This document shows, in pieces, positions 44,728-53,850 of a DNA stretch of 64,000 nucleotides. The notes below the pieces were generated by a model. That model was not told the DNA's origin. It was given only the letters and a program-made list of their open reading frames with translations, and did not search any database. Every line of letters starts with the position of its first letter. The stretch's first letter is position 1. Source of the DNA: an uncultured Candidatus Melainabacteria bacterium (GTDB taxonomy: Bacteria > Cyanobacteriota > Vampirovibrionia > Gastranaerophilales > Gastranaerophilaceae); the NCBI GenBank assembly GCA_934700335.1, contig CAKUXM010000003.1, positions 88,300 through 152,299 on the forward strand, written 5' to 3'. The translations under genes were made by a program, and so were the position numbers.

Positions 44728-45436
44728 AAAAATTCTTGTAACTGGTGCAACTCGTGGTATTGGACGTAAAATTTTTGAAGAAATGTTATCAGTTGGTGAA
44801 GTTTTTGGACTTGCAAGAAATGCAGAAAAGTTAGAAGAGTTAAAAACTTTAGGTGCAAAAGATGTTCTTCAATGTGATATTTTAAATGATGTTGAAGGCG
44901 CAAAAGAGTTTATTTATAACAATGGTATAAATGTTTTAGTAAATAATGCAGGTATTTATAATTATTCTGCGCTTGTTGACGAAGATGAAAATGTTGTGAG
45001 AAATATTATCCGAACTAACGTTGAGGCTCCAATTATTCTTTCAAAATATGTTTTAAAAAATATGAAAGAACAAAAATGGGGTAGAATTATTAATATCGGT
45101 TCGATTTCGGGTGTTATGGGAGAAGCGAACGCTTCGGTTTATTCTGCATCAAAGGCTTCTTTAATTGGATTTTCAAAAGCTTTAGCATTAGAGATTGCGC
45201 AAGATAATATTACTGTTAATACAATTAATGCAGGTTGGGTTGATACAGAATTAGGTAATGAGTCAATTGATGAGTCTGAGTTTTCAAAAGAAGAAATTAT
45301 GGAGATTATTCCTCAAAAACGTTTTGTTACGCCAGAAGAAATTGCAAGATTGATTAAATATTTGATTTCTGATGATGCAAGAGGAATTACTGGTCAATCA
45401 ATAAATCTTTGCGCTGGCTTAAGTGTTGGATATTAG
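44720..45436 (+). CDS. Short-chain dehydrogenase/reductase (FabG-like)
   Basis: NAD(P)H-dependent oxidoreductase of the SDR fold. 238 residues. TGATRGIG (about 8-15, cofactor), NVLVNNAGIY (about 75-84), catalytic Ser in IGSISG and YSASK (Tyr and Lys, about 135-139), and PGWVDTE-like NAGWVDTELG (about 172). ARGITGQSINLCAGLSVGY ends the protein as in FabG-type 3-oxoacyl-ACP reductases. No fatty-acid genes are adjacent, so the substrate is open. Confidence 0.88.
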   Translation: MIKKILVTGATRGIGRKIFEEMLSVGEVFGLARNAEKLEELKTLGAKDVLQCDILNDVEGAKEFIYNNGINVLVNNAGIYNYSALVDEDENVVRNIIRTNVEAPIILSKYVLKNMKEQKWGRIINIGSISGVMGEANASVYSASKASLIGFSKALALEIAQDNITVNTINAGWVDTELGNESIDESEFSKEEIMEIIPQKRFVTPEEIARLIKYLISDDARGITGQSINLCAGLSVGY

Positions 45437-45454
45437 GAATAAAATTTACATGTT

Positions 45455-45493
45455 AAAAGGCGAAATTTTTACTACGTAAAAATTTCGCCTTTT
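45455..45493 (+). terminator. 18-bp perfect terminator after the SDR gene
   Basis: AAAAGGCGAAATTTTTAC pairs fully with its complement around TAC and is followed by TTTTTTCTTA. Contains the GGCGA core shared by other hairpins here. Confidence 0.9.
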
Positions 45494-45611
45494 TTCTTAC
45501 CTCAAGTCCGGTTTTTATCCCGTCATTAGCTATATTGTCTTAGATTTGTTAATAGTCTTTGACACATATTTTAAGTGTCCTTTACTACTATACATTATTT
45601 TTGAAAATTTT

Positions 45612-46385
45612 CTATAATTCTTGAGAGCTATTTTTTGCAGATTTCCAAAGTTTATCAAATTCTTCAAAGGAGTATTCTGTCAAAGGTTTTGTAGCTAATT
45701 CTTCCATTTTTCTAAAACGTTTCATAAATTTTCTATTAGCAGTAATCAAGCATTGTTCAGCATCAAGTTTATGCCATCTTGCTAAATTTACAACGGCAAA
45801 AAAAATGTCGCCCATTTCTTCTTCCATGTGTGTTGAATTATTTTCTTTACAAGCTTCGTCAAATTCTTTAAATTCAGACTCAATACATTCTTTAAGTGTT
45901 TCTCTTTTATCCCATTCAAAACCTACTTTTACAGCTCTTTTAGAAATTTTTTGAGCGGTCATAAGTGCTGATTGAGATGTTGAAATTCCGTCCATTTGTG
46001 ATTTGCGCTCTGTTTTTTCTTCCTGTTTAAGTTTATCCCAATTCACTACAACATCGTCAGCTGAATTAACTTTAGCATTTCCAAAAACGTGTGGATGTCT
46101 ATGAATAAGTTTGTCTTTCAATTCTTTTGCGACATCATCTAGTGTAAACTCATTGTGTTCTGTTGCGATTTGAGAATGCAAAAGAACTTGTAGAAGTACA
46201 TCTCCTAGTTCTTCTCTCAAATGTGTAGGGTCTTTTTCGTCAATGGCATCGACTGCCTCATAAGCTTCTTCAATCATATTTGGACGGAGAGAAGTGTGAG
46301 TTTGTTCTCTATCCCAAGGACAGCCATTTTCTGAACGTAAAATTCTTACCACTTCAATTAATTCTTCTAAATTTTTATATTGCAT
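45612..46385 (-). CDS. mazG: Nucleoside triphosphate pyrophosphohydrolase MazG
   Basis: Hydrolyses (d)NTPs to NMPs and pyrophosphate, removing abnormal nucleotides and tuning ppGpp. 257 residues in two MazG domains. N-terminal: ENGCPWDREQTHTSLRPNMIEEAYEAVDAIDEKDPTHLREELGDVLLQVLLH (about 20-71). C-terminal: ECIESEFKEFDEACKENNSTHMEEEMGDIFFAVVNLARWH. The EExxE/ExxD metal-binding pattern is present in both. Divergent from der. Confidence 0.95.
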   Translation of the reverse strand: MQYKNLEELIEVVRILRSENGCPWDREQTHTSLRPNMIEEAYEAVDAIDEKDPTHLREELGDVLLQVLLHSQIATEHNEFTLDDVAKELKDKLIHRHPHVFGNAKVNSADDVVVNWDKLKQEEKTERKSQMDGISTSQSALMTAQKISKRAVKVGFEWDKRETLKECIESEFKEFDEACKENNSTHMEEEMGDIFFAVVNLARWHKLDAEQCLITANRKFMKRFRKMEELATKPLTEYSFEEFDKLWKSAKNSSQEL

Positions 46386-46428
46386 AAATTTTTACCTCAA
46401 TTTTCATGTCTATGCTACAATAAAAACT

Positions 46429-47763
46429 ATGAAAAGAAAACCGATAGTAGCAATAGTTGGAAGACCAAATGTAGGCAAATCTACCTTTGTTAATCGTCTT
46501 TTGGGTAAGCGCCATTCAATCGTTGATGATCAACCAGGGGTTACTCGTGATAGAATTTACACTGATGTTGAATGGCAAAATAAATGGTTCACAGTAATCG
46601 ATACTGGTGGAATTATTCCTGATGATGACGATGAAATTATGAACTCAATTTTTGACCAAGCAAAAATTGCTTGCGAAGAAGCAGATAAAATTATCTTTGT
46701 TGTTGACGGTAAAGACGGTGTTCATCCGGTTGATGAAGCTATTGCAAATATTTTGCGTATGACAGACAAACCTGTTTTCTTGGTAGTAAACAAGATTGAC
46801 TCTTACCTTGAAAACAATATGTGCGCTGATTTCTATTCATTAGCTATTGGTGAGCCTCACGCAATTTCTGCCCTTCATGGTTCTGGTGGAGTTGGTGATA
46901 TCTTAGAATTAATTACAGAAGATTTTGAAATTAACGACGAAAAAGAAGATGATGATGGCAGAATTAAAATCGCTATCGTTGGTCGCCCTAATGTTGGTAA
47001 ATCTTCAATTACGAATGCTCTTTTGAATAAAGAACGTGTAATTGTTTCAGATGTTTCTGGTACAACTCGTGATAGTATCGACAGTTTAGTTCATTATGAA
47101 GGTAAAGAGTTTATTATCGTTGATACTGCAGGTATTCGTAAAAAAGCTAAAGTTGACTGGGGTGTAGAAAAATTCGCCGTTGATAGAGCAATCCGTTCTA
47201 TCAGAGATTGTGATGTTGCTATACTTGTAATTGATGCTACTCTTGGTATTTCAGATCAAGATAAAAAAATTGCTTCAACAATTACAGAAGCTGGTAAAGG
47301 TATTATTATTGCAGTTAACAAATGGGATTTGATTGAGGATAAAAAATCAAATACGATTGGTGAATTTGATAAAAAAATCTCAAAAGATATTCCATTCCTT
47401 GAATATGCACCAAAAATTTATATCAGTGCAAAGACAAAACAAAGATTAACAAGCATTTATACAAAAACTCAAGAAGTTTACGAACAATGCACAAAACGTA
47501 TTTCAACCGGTTTATTAAACAAAATCATTAACGAAGCATACGTTATGAATCCACCACAAAGTGTTAAAAATAAACGTCTTAAAATTCTTTATACAACACA
47601 AGTTGGGGTTAAGCCACCTACATTCGTTATTTTTGCAAACAATGCAGACTTATTAAAAGACCATTACAAAAGATATTTGGAAAACAAATTGAGAGAATCT
47701 TTCGGGTTCTTTGGTACTCCAATCCGTATTTCATTACGTGAACGTAAAATGAAAAATAAATAA
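46429..47763 (+). CDS. der: GTPase Der (EngA)
   Basis: Essential double GTPase for 50S ribosome assembly. 444 residues. First G domain (GRPNVGKSTFV, about 10-20; DTGG; NKID), second G domain (GRPNVGKSSIT, about 183-193; DTAGI; NKWDLI), then the KH-like domain (about 355-440) ending FFGTPIRISLRERK. The acidic linker EINDEKEDDDGR (about 171) joins the G domains. Family length and motifs are complete. Confidence 0.98.
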   Translation: MKRKPIVAIVGRPNVGKSTFVNRLLGKRHSIVDDQPGVTRDRIYTDVEWQNKWFTVIDTGGIIPDDDDEIMNSIFDQAKIACEEADKIIFVVDGKDGVHPVDEAIANILRMTDKPVFLVVNKIDSYLENNMCADFYSLAIGEPHAISALHGSGGVGDILELITEDFEINDEKEDDDGRIKIAIVGRPNVGKSSITNALLNKERVIVSDVSGTTRDSIDSLVHYEGKEFIIVDTAGIRKKAKVDWGVEKFAVDRAIRSIRDCDVAILVIDATLGISDQDKKIASTITEAGKGIIIAVNKWDLIEDKKSNTIGEFDKKISKDIPFLEYAPKIYISAKTKQRLTSIYTKTQEVYEQCTKRISTGLLNKIINEAYVMNPPQSVKNKRLKILYTTQVGVKPPTFVIFANNADLLKDHYKRYLENKLRESFGFFGTPIRISLRERKMKNK

Positions 47764-48690
47764 CTAGTAAGTAGAATTGATTAATCTTCTTGCAATTTCA
47801 ACTGCCTCATTAAAAGATTGTTTATCTTCTAAAAGGTCGTTTTGTTCTACGTATTTTTTTACAATTTTACGAGCATAAGAACCTATTGCAATACCGTTTA
47901 TCTCAACATTACAAAGCTTTGCTAATTCTTTTGTCTTAGAATTTGTTCCGCCTGAAAGCACGATATATACAGGTAAATTATTTTTTTGAACAACTTCCGC
48001 CATTGCAACTGCTTGAAGAGTTGTTTTGTAATCGTCAACTCCACCACTCATTGGATTTCCATCTGCTTGAATTATTGTTGAATAAGGTTTTCTGTTTTCT
48101 ATAAGTCTTTTTATTCTCTCTATAACTTTATTGTCGCCCAAAATTGAACGGTCAATACAAAGACTCACCATGCCTGAATATTTACTTTCAATATATCTCC
48201 AGTTTTGTTCAACTTCATCTTCGTTGTCAGAACAAGCGTGAAGTTCGATACATTGTGGGTTATATTTTAAAACCTCTGGTAAAACTTCTTCTAAATCTTT
48301 AGTTTTTGAATAAGTTTCAATTGCGTTGTTAGGACAAGAAGAAATACATTGTTTACAACCAATACATTTGTTTTCATCAATAATAGAATTATGAATAGCG
48401 TTTTGAATACAAATATCTTCGCAAGCTAAGCAACTAATGCATTTTGATTGATTAATAGTTGCTTTCACTGTATGTGGGTCATCTTTTATTCCATAAGAAA
48501 AGCATAAAATTGCATTAGGACAAGTTTCTTTTGCAATCTTTGCAACTTTTTCGCTCATACATAAATCAAAGACTTTACAACCTGCTTCATAATAAATTTT
48601 CATCAATTTTGAAATAGAATTAATATCTTCATTTCCTGCGCCACAAACAAGTTTGAAATATTTATTTGATTTTAAAATTTTTTCTATCAT
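47764..48690 (-). CDS. LdpA-like 2x[4Fe-4S] protein
   Basis: 308 residues. Begins with a KLVCGAGNEDINSISKLMKIYYEAGC region like the KLICGA start I recall for the cyanobacterial LdpA. Two ferredoxin-type Cys sets follow at about 83-93 (CISCLACEDIC) and about 109-120 (CIGCKQCISSCP). The C-terminal half has IIQADGNPMSGGVDDYKTT and VYIVLSGGTNSKT (about 206-250), the LdpA C-terminal pattern. LdpA senses redox state for the cyanobacterial circadian clock; a redox-sensing or electron-transfer role is inferred here. The stop abuts the der stop. A distant glycine-radical or corrinoid-type ferredoxin is the main alternative. Confidence 0.62.
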   Translation of the reverse strand: MIEKILKSNKYFKLVCGAGNEDINSISKLMKIYYEAGCKVFDLCMSEKVAKIAKETCPNAILCFSYGIKDDPHTVKATINQSKCISCLACEDICIQNAIHNSIIDENKCIGCKQCISSCPNNAIETYSKTKDLEEVLPEVLKYNPQCIELHACSDNEDEVEQNWRYIESKYSGMVSLCIDRSILGDNKVIERIKRLIENRKPYSTIIQADGNPMSGGVDDYKTTLQAVAMAEVVQKNNLPVYIVLSGGTNSKTKELAKLCNVEINGIAIGSYARKIVKKYVEQNDLLEDKQSFNEAVEIARRLINSTY

Positions 48691-48740
48691 ATTGACCTCA
48701 TGAAAATTATATGAGAAATAAAAAGTTTTACAAATTTTTT

Positions 48741-48766
48741 GTCAAGTCCGTAAAAATACGGACTTG
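48741..48766. repeat. Hairpin repeat copy A
   Basis: GTCAAGTCCGTAAAAATAC (48741-48759) starts an inverted repeat, CAAGTCCGTA/TACGGACTTG with a 4-nt loop. There is no T tract on either strand. The first 19 nt recur exactly at 53851-53869. Confidence 0.7.
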
Positions 48767-48847
48767 AAATGATAAAAATAATTTTTTAAAATAGAAAGAA
48801 GCTCTTAATTATAATAATGATTAAATTTTCGCCTAGAAAGGATTAAA

Positions 48848-50212
48848 ATGGCGAATTTTAAAGTGCCTTATGAATTTGTAGCGGGTACTAAAGCAAAGGC
48901 TGAAGAAGTAAATACAAATTTTTCGGCAATAAAAGAAGAATTAAATAAAAAATTAGATATTTCAAATGACGGTTATATAACGATTAAAGATGCTATATCT
49001 GATAATCAGCCAATAACAAAGGCTCAATTTGAAAGTACAAAAGAAGAAATAAATAATTCAATTGAATCAAAAATTGAAAATATTGCCTTAAAAAAAGAGT
49101 TTTTGTTCGAATCTGGAAATATAAATCTTGATGCGCAACCAGATTTATTAGATGTCGATGATGCAACTAAAGTTATCTTTAAGGTTGATGACGGAACAAA
49201 TTTTAAGCCTCTAAAAGGCGTGCTTGCAAATGGTATATCTTTTGAAAGAACTATAATAGCTGATTTAAATGTGGGCGAATTACAAGATGGAATCTATAAT
49301 CTATTTTTAGGCAAAGAAGGAGCCTGTATACCTCTAGCAAATAATATTTACAGACAAAAAACAATTCCAATTGCTCTCGTAGAAACATCTTTTAACCAGT
49401 CTGATTTATCTGAAAATGGTGTACTTGGAGGGGATAGTTTTGCAGTTAGTCTAAGTAATTGGAGTCGTCATCCTAACGGGATAGATGCGTATTTAGCGGT
49501 CGATAATAGTAAGTTGGGTAATGGAACTCAAATACTTTCAAATACTTTACCTTGTGATTTTGTGTTCTATAACCCAAATCCTTTAAAAGTATCAAAATTA
49601 AATATAGTTAATAGACATGCTGGAGATTGTTGGACTACTAAAGCTGGGGTTATATATGGGTCTAATGATAATAACAATTGGATACATATTACAACCTTTA
49701 AAAATACTACAGCAACAGGTGCAAGTGGTAATTTTGATATTTTAGTTAACTCAAATACTGCTTATAAATATCATAAAATTCAAATTACTGAATGTTATGG
49801 TTATGGGGCTTCTATTGCAAATTTGACTATTACTGCGACTCAGGTGATAGGGTCAAATCTTACAAATGCCGTATGGTTAGATCCATCAGTGAAACCTTAC
49901 GTTTCTAAAAAGTATAATGGTTTAAGTTGGGAACAATTCGATTACGTGCCATTACCTCAAAATATAACAGTCAAAAATGGTCTAATTGTTTCTACAAATC
50001 AAATGGGTAATTATAATGATAATGGTTGGGATAATTATGTTACTTTACCGGATTTTTCCAGAAGTACAATATTAACTAAAAATGTAAATTTTATAGCTCC
50101 ATTAAATGGTTGGATTTATAATGGCAAAAATTTAATTAGAACATTATTAAGAAATGAAATCTTTACCCCAAATGTTGAAGGGTGTATTTTTTATGCAATG
50201 AAAGGAGAGTAA
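48848..50212 (+). CDS. Phage tail-fibre-like protein with discoidin-like domain
   Basis: 454 residues. The N-terminus MANFKVPYEFVAGTKAKAEEVN plus a helical stretch (NTNFSAIKEELNKKLDI) resembles tail-fibre/structural proteins carried by prophages. The middle (about 200-340) looks like an F5/8 type C (discoidin) carbohydrate-binding domain, with SRHPNGIDAYLAVDN, then IYGSNDNNNWIHITTFKN and AYKYHKIQITECYG. It lies beside a small partner gene, with no other phage gene in view. The ATG follows AAAGGATTAAA. A receptor- or glycan-binding surface protein is likely; a tail part from a degraded prophage is the alternative. Confidence 0.6.
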   Translation: MANFKVPYEFVAGTKAKAEEVNTNFSAIKEELNKKLDISNDGYITIKDAISDNQPITKAQFESTKEEINNSIESKIENIALKKEFLFESGNINLDAQPDLLDVDDATKVIFKVDDGTNFKPLKGVLANGISFERTIIADLNVGELQDGIYNLFLGKEGACIPLANNIYRQKTIPIALVETSFNQSDLSENGVLGGDSFAVSLSNWSRHPNGIDAYLAVDNSKLGNGTQILSNTLPCDFVFYNPNPLKVSKLNIVNRHAGDCWTTKAGVIYGSNDNNNWIHITTFKNTTATGASGNFDILVNSNTAYKYHKIQITECYGYGASIANLTITATQVIGSNLTNAVWLDPSVKPYVSKKYNGLSWEQFDYVPLPQNITVKNGLIVSTNQMGNYNDNGWDNYVTLPDFSRSTILTKNVNFIAPLNGWIYNGKNLIRTLLRNEIFTPNVEGCIFYAMKGE

Positions 50213-50214
50213 AA

Positions 50215-50577
50215 ATGTATTGCGATATAATAGATAATAAAATAGTAAATCCAAGTAACATAAGTGGCAAACGTGAATTTGATATTGACTATACTTACTT
50301 TATATCTTGTGCCGAAGGGTATTTAATTTATGACCCGATACAAGATGATATTATAATTAATTCTAATTTCAATGCTGAACAAAAACAAAGAAATATTGTT
50401 CAGCAAATAAAGAATTATGAAAATAAACTTGAAGAACTTGATAAAAAGAGAGTTCGAGCAATTTGTGAACCCTCTATCAAAGACGAAGAAACTCAAGAAA
50501 CTTGGCTTGATTTCTATAATTCTCAGGTTGTTGAAATAAGAGAAAAAATATTAAATTTAAAAACTGAATTACAATAA
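50215..50577 (+). CDS. Small phage-like partner protein (120 aa)
   Basis: The start is at the ATG at 50215 after AAAGGAGAG, 3 bp past the tail-like gene; a frame from 50182 lies inside that gene. The N-terminus (about 1-60) is beta-like; residues about 65-120 form a charged helix (EQKQRNIVQQIKNYENKLEELDKKRVRA). Position after a tail-fibre gene, size and helical end suggest a tail-fibre assembly or chaperone-like protein, but similarity is not shown. Ends at a strong terminator. Confidence 0.5.
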   Translation: MYCDIIDNKIVNPSNISGKREFDIDYTYFISCAEGYLIYDPIQDDIIINSNFNAEQKQRNIVQQIKNYENKLEELDKKRVRAICEPSIKDEETQETWLDFYNSQVVEIREKILNLKTELQ

Positions 50578-50582
50578 GTTTG

Positions 50583-50609
50583 TGGGGATTTTTTAAATCC
50601 CCATTTTTT
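50583..50609 (+). terminator. Terminator of the tail-like pair
   Basis: TGGGGATTT/AAATCCCCA stem with a TTT loop followed by six T. Confidence 0.9.
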
Positions 50610-50625
50610 ATGATATCTTATAAGT

Positions 50626-51387
50626 ATGAAAAAGATTTTAGAAGAGTTAAAAAATAAAAATTATTTAAAAGGTATTAAAGTTGAGTTTGAAAGTGAGGTT
50701 ATTACAAAGGCTGAACTTCAACAACTTGCTAATACTTTAAAAGATTTAGATATTGATTTGACAATAAAATTAGGTGGCGCTACTAGTATTTTAGATATTA
50801 AAAATGCAAGAGACGTAAATGCTAAATCGCTTGTTGCACCTATGGTTGAATCAGCTTATACGGTCAAAAAATTTATTGAAGCTGTAAAAACTATTTATGG
50901 AAATGTTTTACCAAATCTGTATTTGAATATTGAAACTCAAAATGCTTTCACATATTTGTACGAAATTTTTGAAGCTGGTGCAAGTAATATTGAAGGTGTT
51001 ATTTTGGGTAGAAGTGATTTAACCGCATCTTTAGGTATGGAGAAATCGACTGTTAATTGTCAAAAAATTGAAGATTATGCTTCTATGTTGCAAGGTTTTT
51101 GCCATACAAACGGTAAAAAGCTTATTGTAGGCGGAAATGTTGATTTGATGTCTCTACCATTTTTTAAAAAATTAATGTTACTTTCTGCTTTTGAAACTAA
51201 AAAAGTTATTTTTGATGCTTCTTTAGCTAAAAATAATGAGGCTTTTGAAGAAAATCTTATTTTAGCTTTAAAATTTGAAATTGAATGGATAAAAAATAAA
51301 GAATATACGACAAAAGGCGATGTTGCAAGAATTCAAAGTATTAATCAAAAACTTGAAGTCCTTGATTATTACAAGAATTTAGGCTAA
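50626..51387 (+). CDS. HpcH/HpaI-type aldolase/citrate lyase family protein
   Basis: 253 residues. The TIM-barrel aldolase pattern is seen in LTIKLGGATSILDIKNARDVNAKSLVAPMVESAY (about 44-77), LNIETQNAF (about 103) with catalytic-type Glu, then GVILGRSDLTASLGMEK (about 127-143, the phosphate/metal site) and KLIVGGNVD (about 163). Family members cleave 2-keto-3-deoxy sugar acids or citrate-lyase-type substrates. The substrate cannot be assigned. It converges with the glycosyltransferase gene by 4 bp. Confidence 0.75.
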   Translation: MKKILEELKNKNYLKGIKVEFESEVITKAELQQLANTLKDLDIDLTIKLGGATSILDIKNARDVNAKSLVAPMVESAYTVKKFIEAVKTIYGNVLPNLYLNIETQNAFTYLYEIFEAGASNIEGVILGRSDLTASLGMEKSTVNCQKIEDYASMLQGFCHTNGKKLIVGGNVDLMSLPFFKKLMLLSAFETKKVIFDASLAKNNEAFEENLILALKFEIEWIKNKEYTTKGDVARIQSINQKLEVLDYYKNLG

Positions 51388-53054
51388 TTCTTTTTGTAGA
51401 TGAAATAAACATTTGAGCCAATTAGTTGTGTGTCAATTAGTTTTGCTTTTTCTTGAATTACTTTATGAATATCTAAATACATTTTAGATAACATTCCGTT
51501 TAAGATATTTTTTTCTGTGTAATTTTTATCAGAAAATAAATCTTTCAAGTCTTTTTCTGGAATTAAGGCTTCTGTATCTCCGCTAAATACTGCAAAAACA
51601 ATGTAATTACCTTTTTCTACTGGGTTAACAAATGTTTTTAAAATATAGTTATGGAAATTATTTGAAATATAATTATCTGATAAAATTATTTTTCTAAATA
51701 CGTCATTAACCTTTTTAGTTCTAAATTCTTCAATTGTTTTTTCTGAATAAATATTTTTGTTATTGTAAATTCTCAAATCTTGTAAAGCTTCTATTCTAGG
51801 AACTTGTGGAGAGTTTTTATCTAAATAATGTCCTATTACAGATGAAGCAAATGGCATAATAATAATATCTTTATTAGTTAATTTTTGAGATTTGATAAAT
51901 TCTATTGATGCCATTAATGAGTTTGTTTTAAGTGTTTTTACGTTTGTATTTGTATATACAAAAATTGTTGAAAATAAAATATAGTATGTAATAAAAGCTA
52001 TCGCAAATGTTTTTTTTATCTTTGATAATCCAGATACTAATAAAACCAGTAATAATGGTGAAATGAATACTAAATATCTAGGTGCAAGTACGATTGTTTT
52101 ATTTATTGCAAAAAGTACAAAGAATATGAACGTAATTAAAATTATTAAAGATAAAAATAATGTTTTGTCGCCCGAATTTTTTATGGCCAGATAAATTAAA
52201 TACACTGCAAAAAATAACGGTAAAAAGATAAAAATTATTGTGTACAAATTTATGTAGAAAGGGTTAAATGTTGCCCAATAAATTGTGCCACAGTCTGGCG
52301 CTAAGAAGTTTTGGAAAATCCCAAAAATGTTTGATATGCTGAAATCTGTTACGTGAGATAAAAGAAATTCACTTCTTTTTAAATAAAATCCGATAATTGT
52401 TATGAAATATGGAATTAATAGAATAAATAAAATTAGATTAGAAATTAAATAATTTTTTAAATTTCTTGATTTTGCATAAACAGTCAAGGTAGAAATTATT
52501 TGAGCAATAATAAATATGAATGAACCGACTAATGTATATGGCATTAATAAATTGGTTACGGTTAATTTTATTAATGATTTTGTGCTATCTGTACTCAAAT
52601 ATTCCAGCAAATAATTCATTGATAAAACTGCTAGAAAAATTATGACTGTATACATTCTAACTTCTGTCGAATAGATTATATTAAATGTGTTGAATACCAT
52701 TAGCAATGGTACAATTAGCGCGAACTTTTCACTTACAAAATTTTTAGCAAGTTTATATATGCAAGGTATAGTTGCAAGACTAAAAATTAATGATAAAACT
52801 CTTAGCGCAATGTCGTTTTCTCCAAATATGTTTATCCAAAAATGTAATAGATAAAAATATAATGGCGTGTGTTGCATATCAATGTTAAGCAAATACTTGT
52901 TAATTTCAAAAGGGAATGACATTTTTGCGATTAGGACAGATTGAGCCTCGTCATACCATAATGGTAAATCTATAAATACTAATCTTAATTCTAAGCCAAT
53001 CAAGATTAGTAATCCCATAATCAAAAATAAGTATTTACGTGATAGTAAGTTCAT
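51384..53054 (-). CDS. Multi-pass membrane glycosyltransferase (PMT/ArnT-like)
   Basis: The start is placed at the ATG at 53054; a longer frame to 53186 would overlap the divergent menG gene and lacks a ribosome site. 556 residues with about ten membrane segments. LRLVFIDLPLWYDEAQSVLIAKMSFP (about 21-46) is the acidic first loop of GT39/PMT-like enzymes, followed by QHTPLYFYLLHFW (about 60). The last 150 residues are a soluble-looking domain. It probably moves a sugar from a lipid carrier to a surface acceptor. Divergent from menG. Confidence 0.8.
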   Translation of the reverse strand: MNLLSRKYLFLIMGLLILIGLELRLVFIDLPLWYDEAQSVLIAKMSFPFEINKYLLNIDMQHTPLYFYLLHFWINIFGENDIALRVLSLIFSLATIPCIYKLAKNFVSEKFALIVPLLMVFNTFNIIYSTEVRMYTVIIFLAVLSMNYLLEYLSTDSTKSLIKLTVTNLLMPYTLVGSFIFIIAQIISTLTVYAKSRNLKNYLISNLILFILLIPYFITIIGFYLKRSEFLLSHVTDFSISNIFGIFQNFLAPDCGTIYWATFNPFYINLYTIIFIFLPLFFAVYLIYLAIKNSGDKTLFLSLIILITFIFFVLFAINKTIVLAPRYLVFISPLLLVLLVSGLSKIKKTFAIAFITYYILFSTIFVYTNTNVKTLKTNSLMASIEFIKSQKLTNKDIIIMPFASSVIGHYLDKNSPQVPRIEALQDLRIYNNKNIYSEKTIEEFRTKKVNDVFRKIILSDNYISNNFHNYILKTFVNPVEKGNYIVFAVFSGDTEALIPEKDLKDLFSDKNYTEKNILNGMLSKMYLDIHKVIQEKAKLIDTQLIGSNVYFIYKKN

Positions 53055-53078
53055 AGAATTTATGTTACTATAAAATTT

Positions 53079-53750
53079 ATGAAAAATCCCGAAAAAATAA
53101 AATCTTTGTTTAATGATTTGGCTACAAAATACGATTTTTTTAATAGAGTCATATCTCTTGGTATGCAAACAAGAGTTAAAAAACAAAGCTTAAAAATGTT
53201 AAACATTAAAAACGGTGATAAAGTCCTTGATATTTGTACAGGGACAGGTGATTTAGTTTATTTTTTAGATAAGATTAATCCTAATCTTGATTTGACAGGT
53301 GTTGATTTTTCAGAAAATATGCTTGAAATAGCAAGAAAAAAACAAAAAAAAGAAAATATGCGATTTTTGATTGCAGACGGGAGAGAATTACCTTTTGAAG
53401 ATAATTCTTTTGATGTTGTAACTATTGGTTTTGGCTTGCGTAACATTGAAAATTATGAGAGAGTACTTGACGAAATTAGACGAGTTCTAAAACCAAAAGG
53501 TCAATTTTTAAATCTTGATTTTAGCTGTGATAAAACTTTTTCAAACTCTGTGTTTGATTTATTAACGAGTCTTTTGACAAGCTTTACTTCAAAAAAATCT
53601 TCTTTCAAATACTTGTTAGAGTCAAAAGATGAATTTTTGAATACACTCGAACTTATTAATTTGTGTAGAAGAAAAGGTTATATCTTTTTAAGACGTAAAT
53701 ATTTCGCCTTTGATGTCATTGCAACAGAGGTATTTAGAAATAATAAATAA
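53079..53750 (+). CDS. menG: Demethylmenaquinone/ubiquinone methyltransferase
   Basis: SAM-dependent C-methyltransferase of respiratory quinone synthesis. 223 residues. FNDLATKYDFFNRVISLGMQTRVKKQ (about 11-36) and VLDICTGTGDLVYFLDKINP (SAM motif, about 48-67), DGRELPFEDNSFDVVTIGFGLRNIENYERVLDEIRRVLKP (about 99-138) are the UbiE/MenG hallmarks. The C-terminal part is shorter and less conserved, with a Lys-rich tail. Whether the cell makes menaquinone or another quinone cannot be told from the window. Confidence 0.92.
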   Translation: MKNPEKIKSLFNDLATKYDFFNRVISLGMQTRVKKQSLKMLNIKNGDKVLDICTGTGDLVYFLDKINPNLDLTGVDFSENMLEIARKKQKKENMRFLIADGRELPFEDNSFDVVTIGFGLRNIENYERVLDEIRRVLKPKGQFLNLDFSCDKTFSNSVFDLLTSLLTSFTSKKSSFKYLLESKDEFLNTLELINLCRRKGYIFLRRKYFAFDVIATEVFRNNK

Positions 53751-53850
53751 AAACGAATTTTCGTTAATTAGTTTTTACAAATAAAATTTTACATTAATCT
53801 GATTTGGAAAATTTTGCTCTTGTATTTGCTTCATAGAGCTAATTTTAGCT

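Noticed and set aside
48848..50577. A prophage
   Set aside because: Only a fibre-like gene and a small partner are present. There is no integrase, terminase, capsid or lysis gene, and no att-type repeats next to a tRNA.
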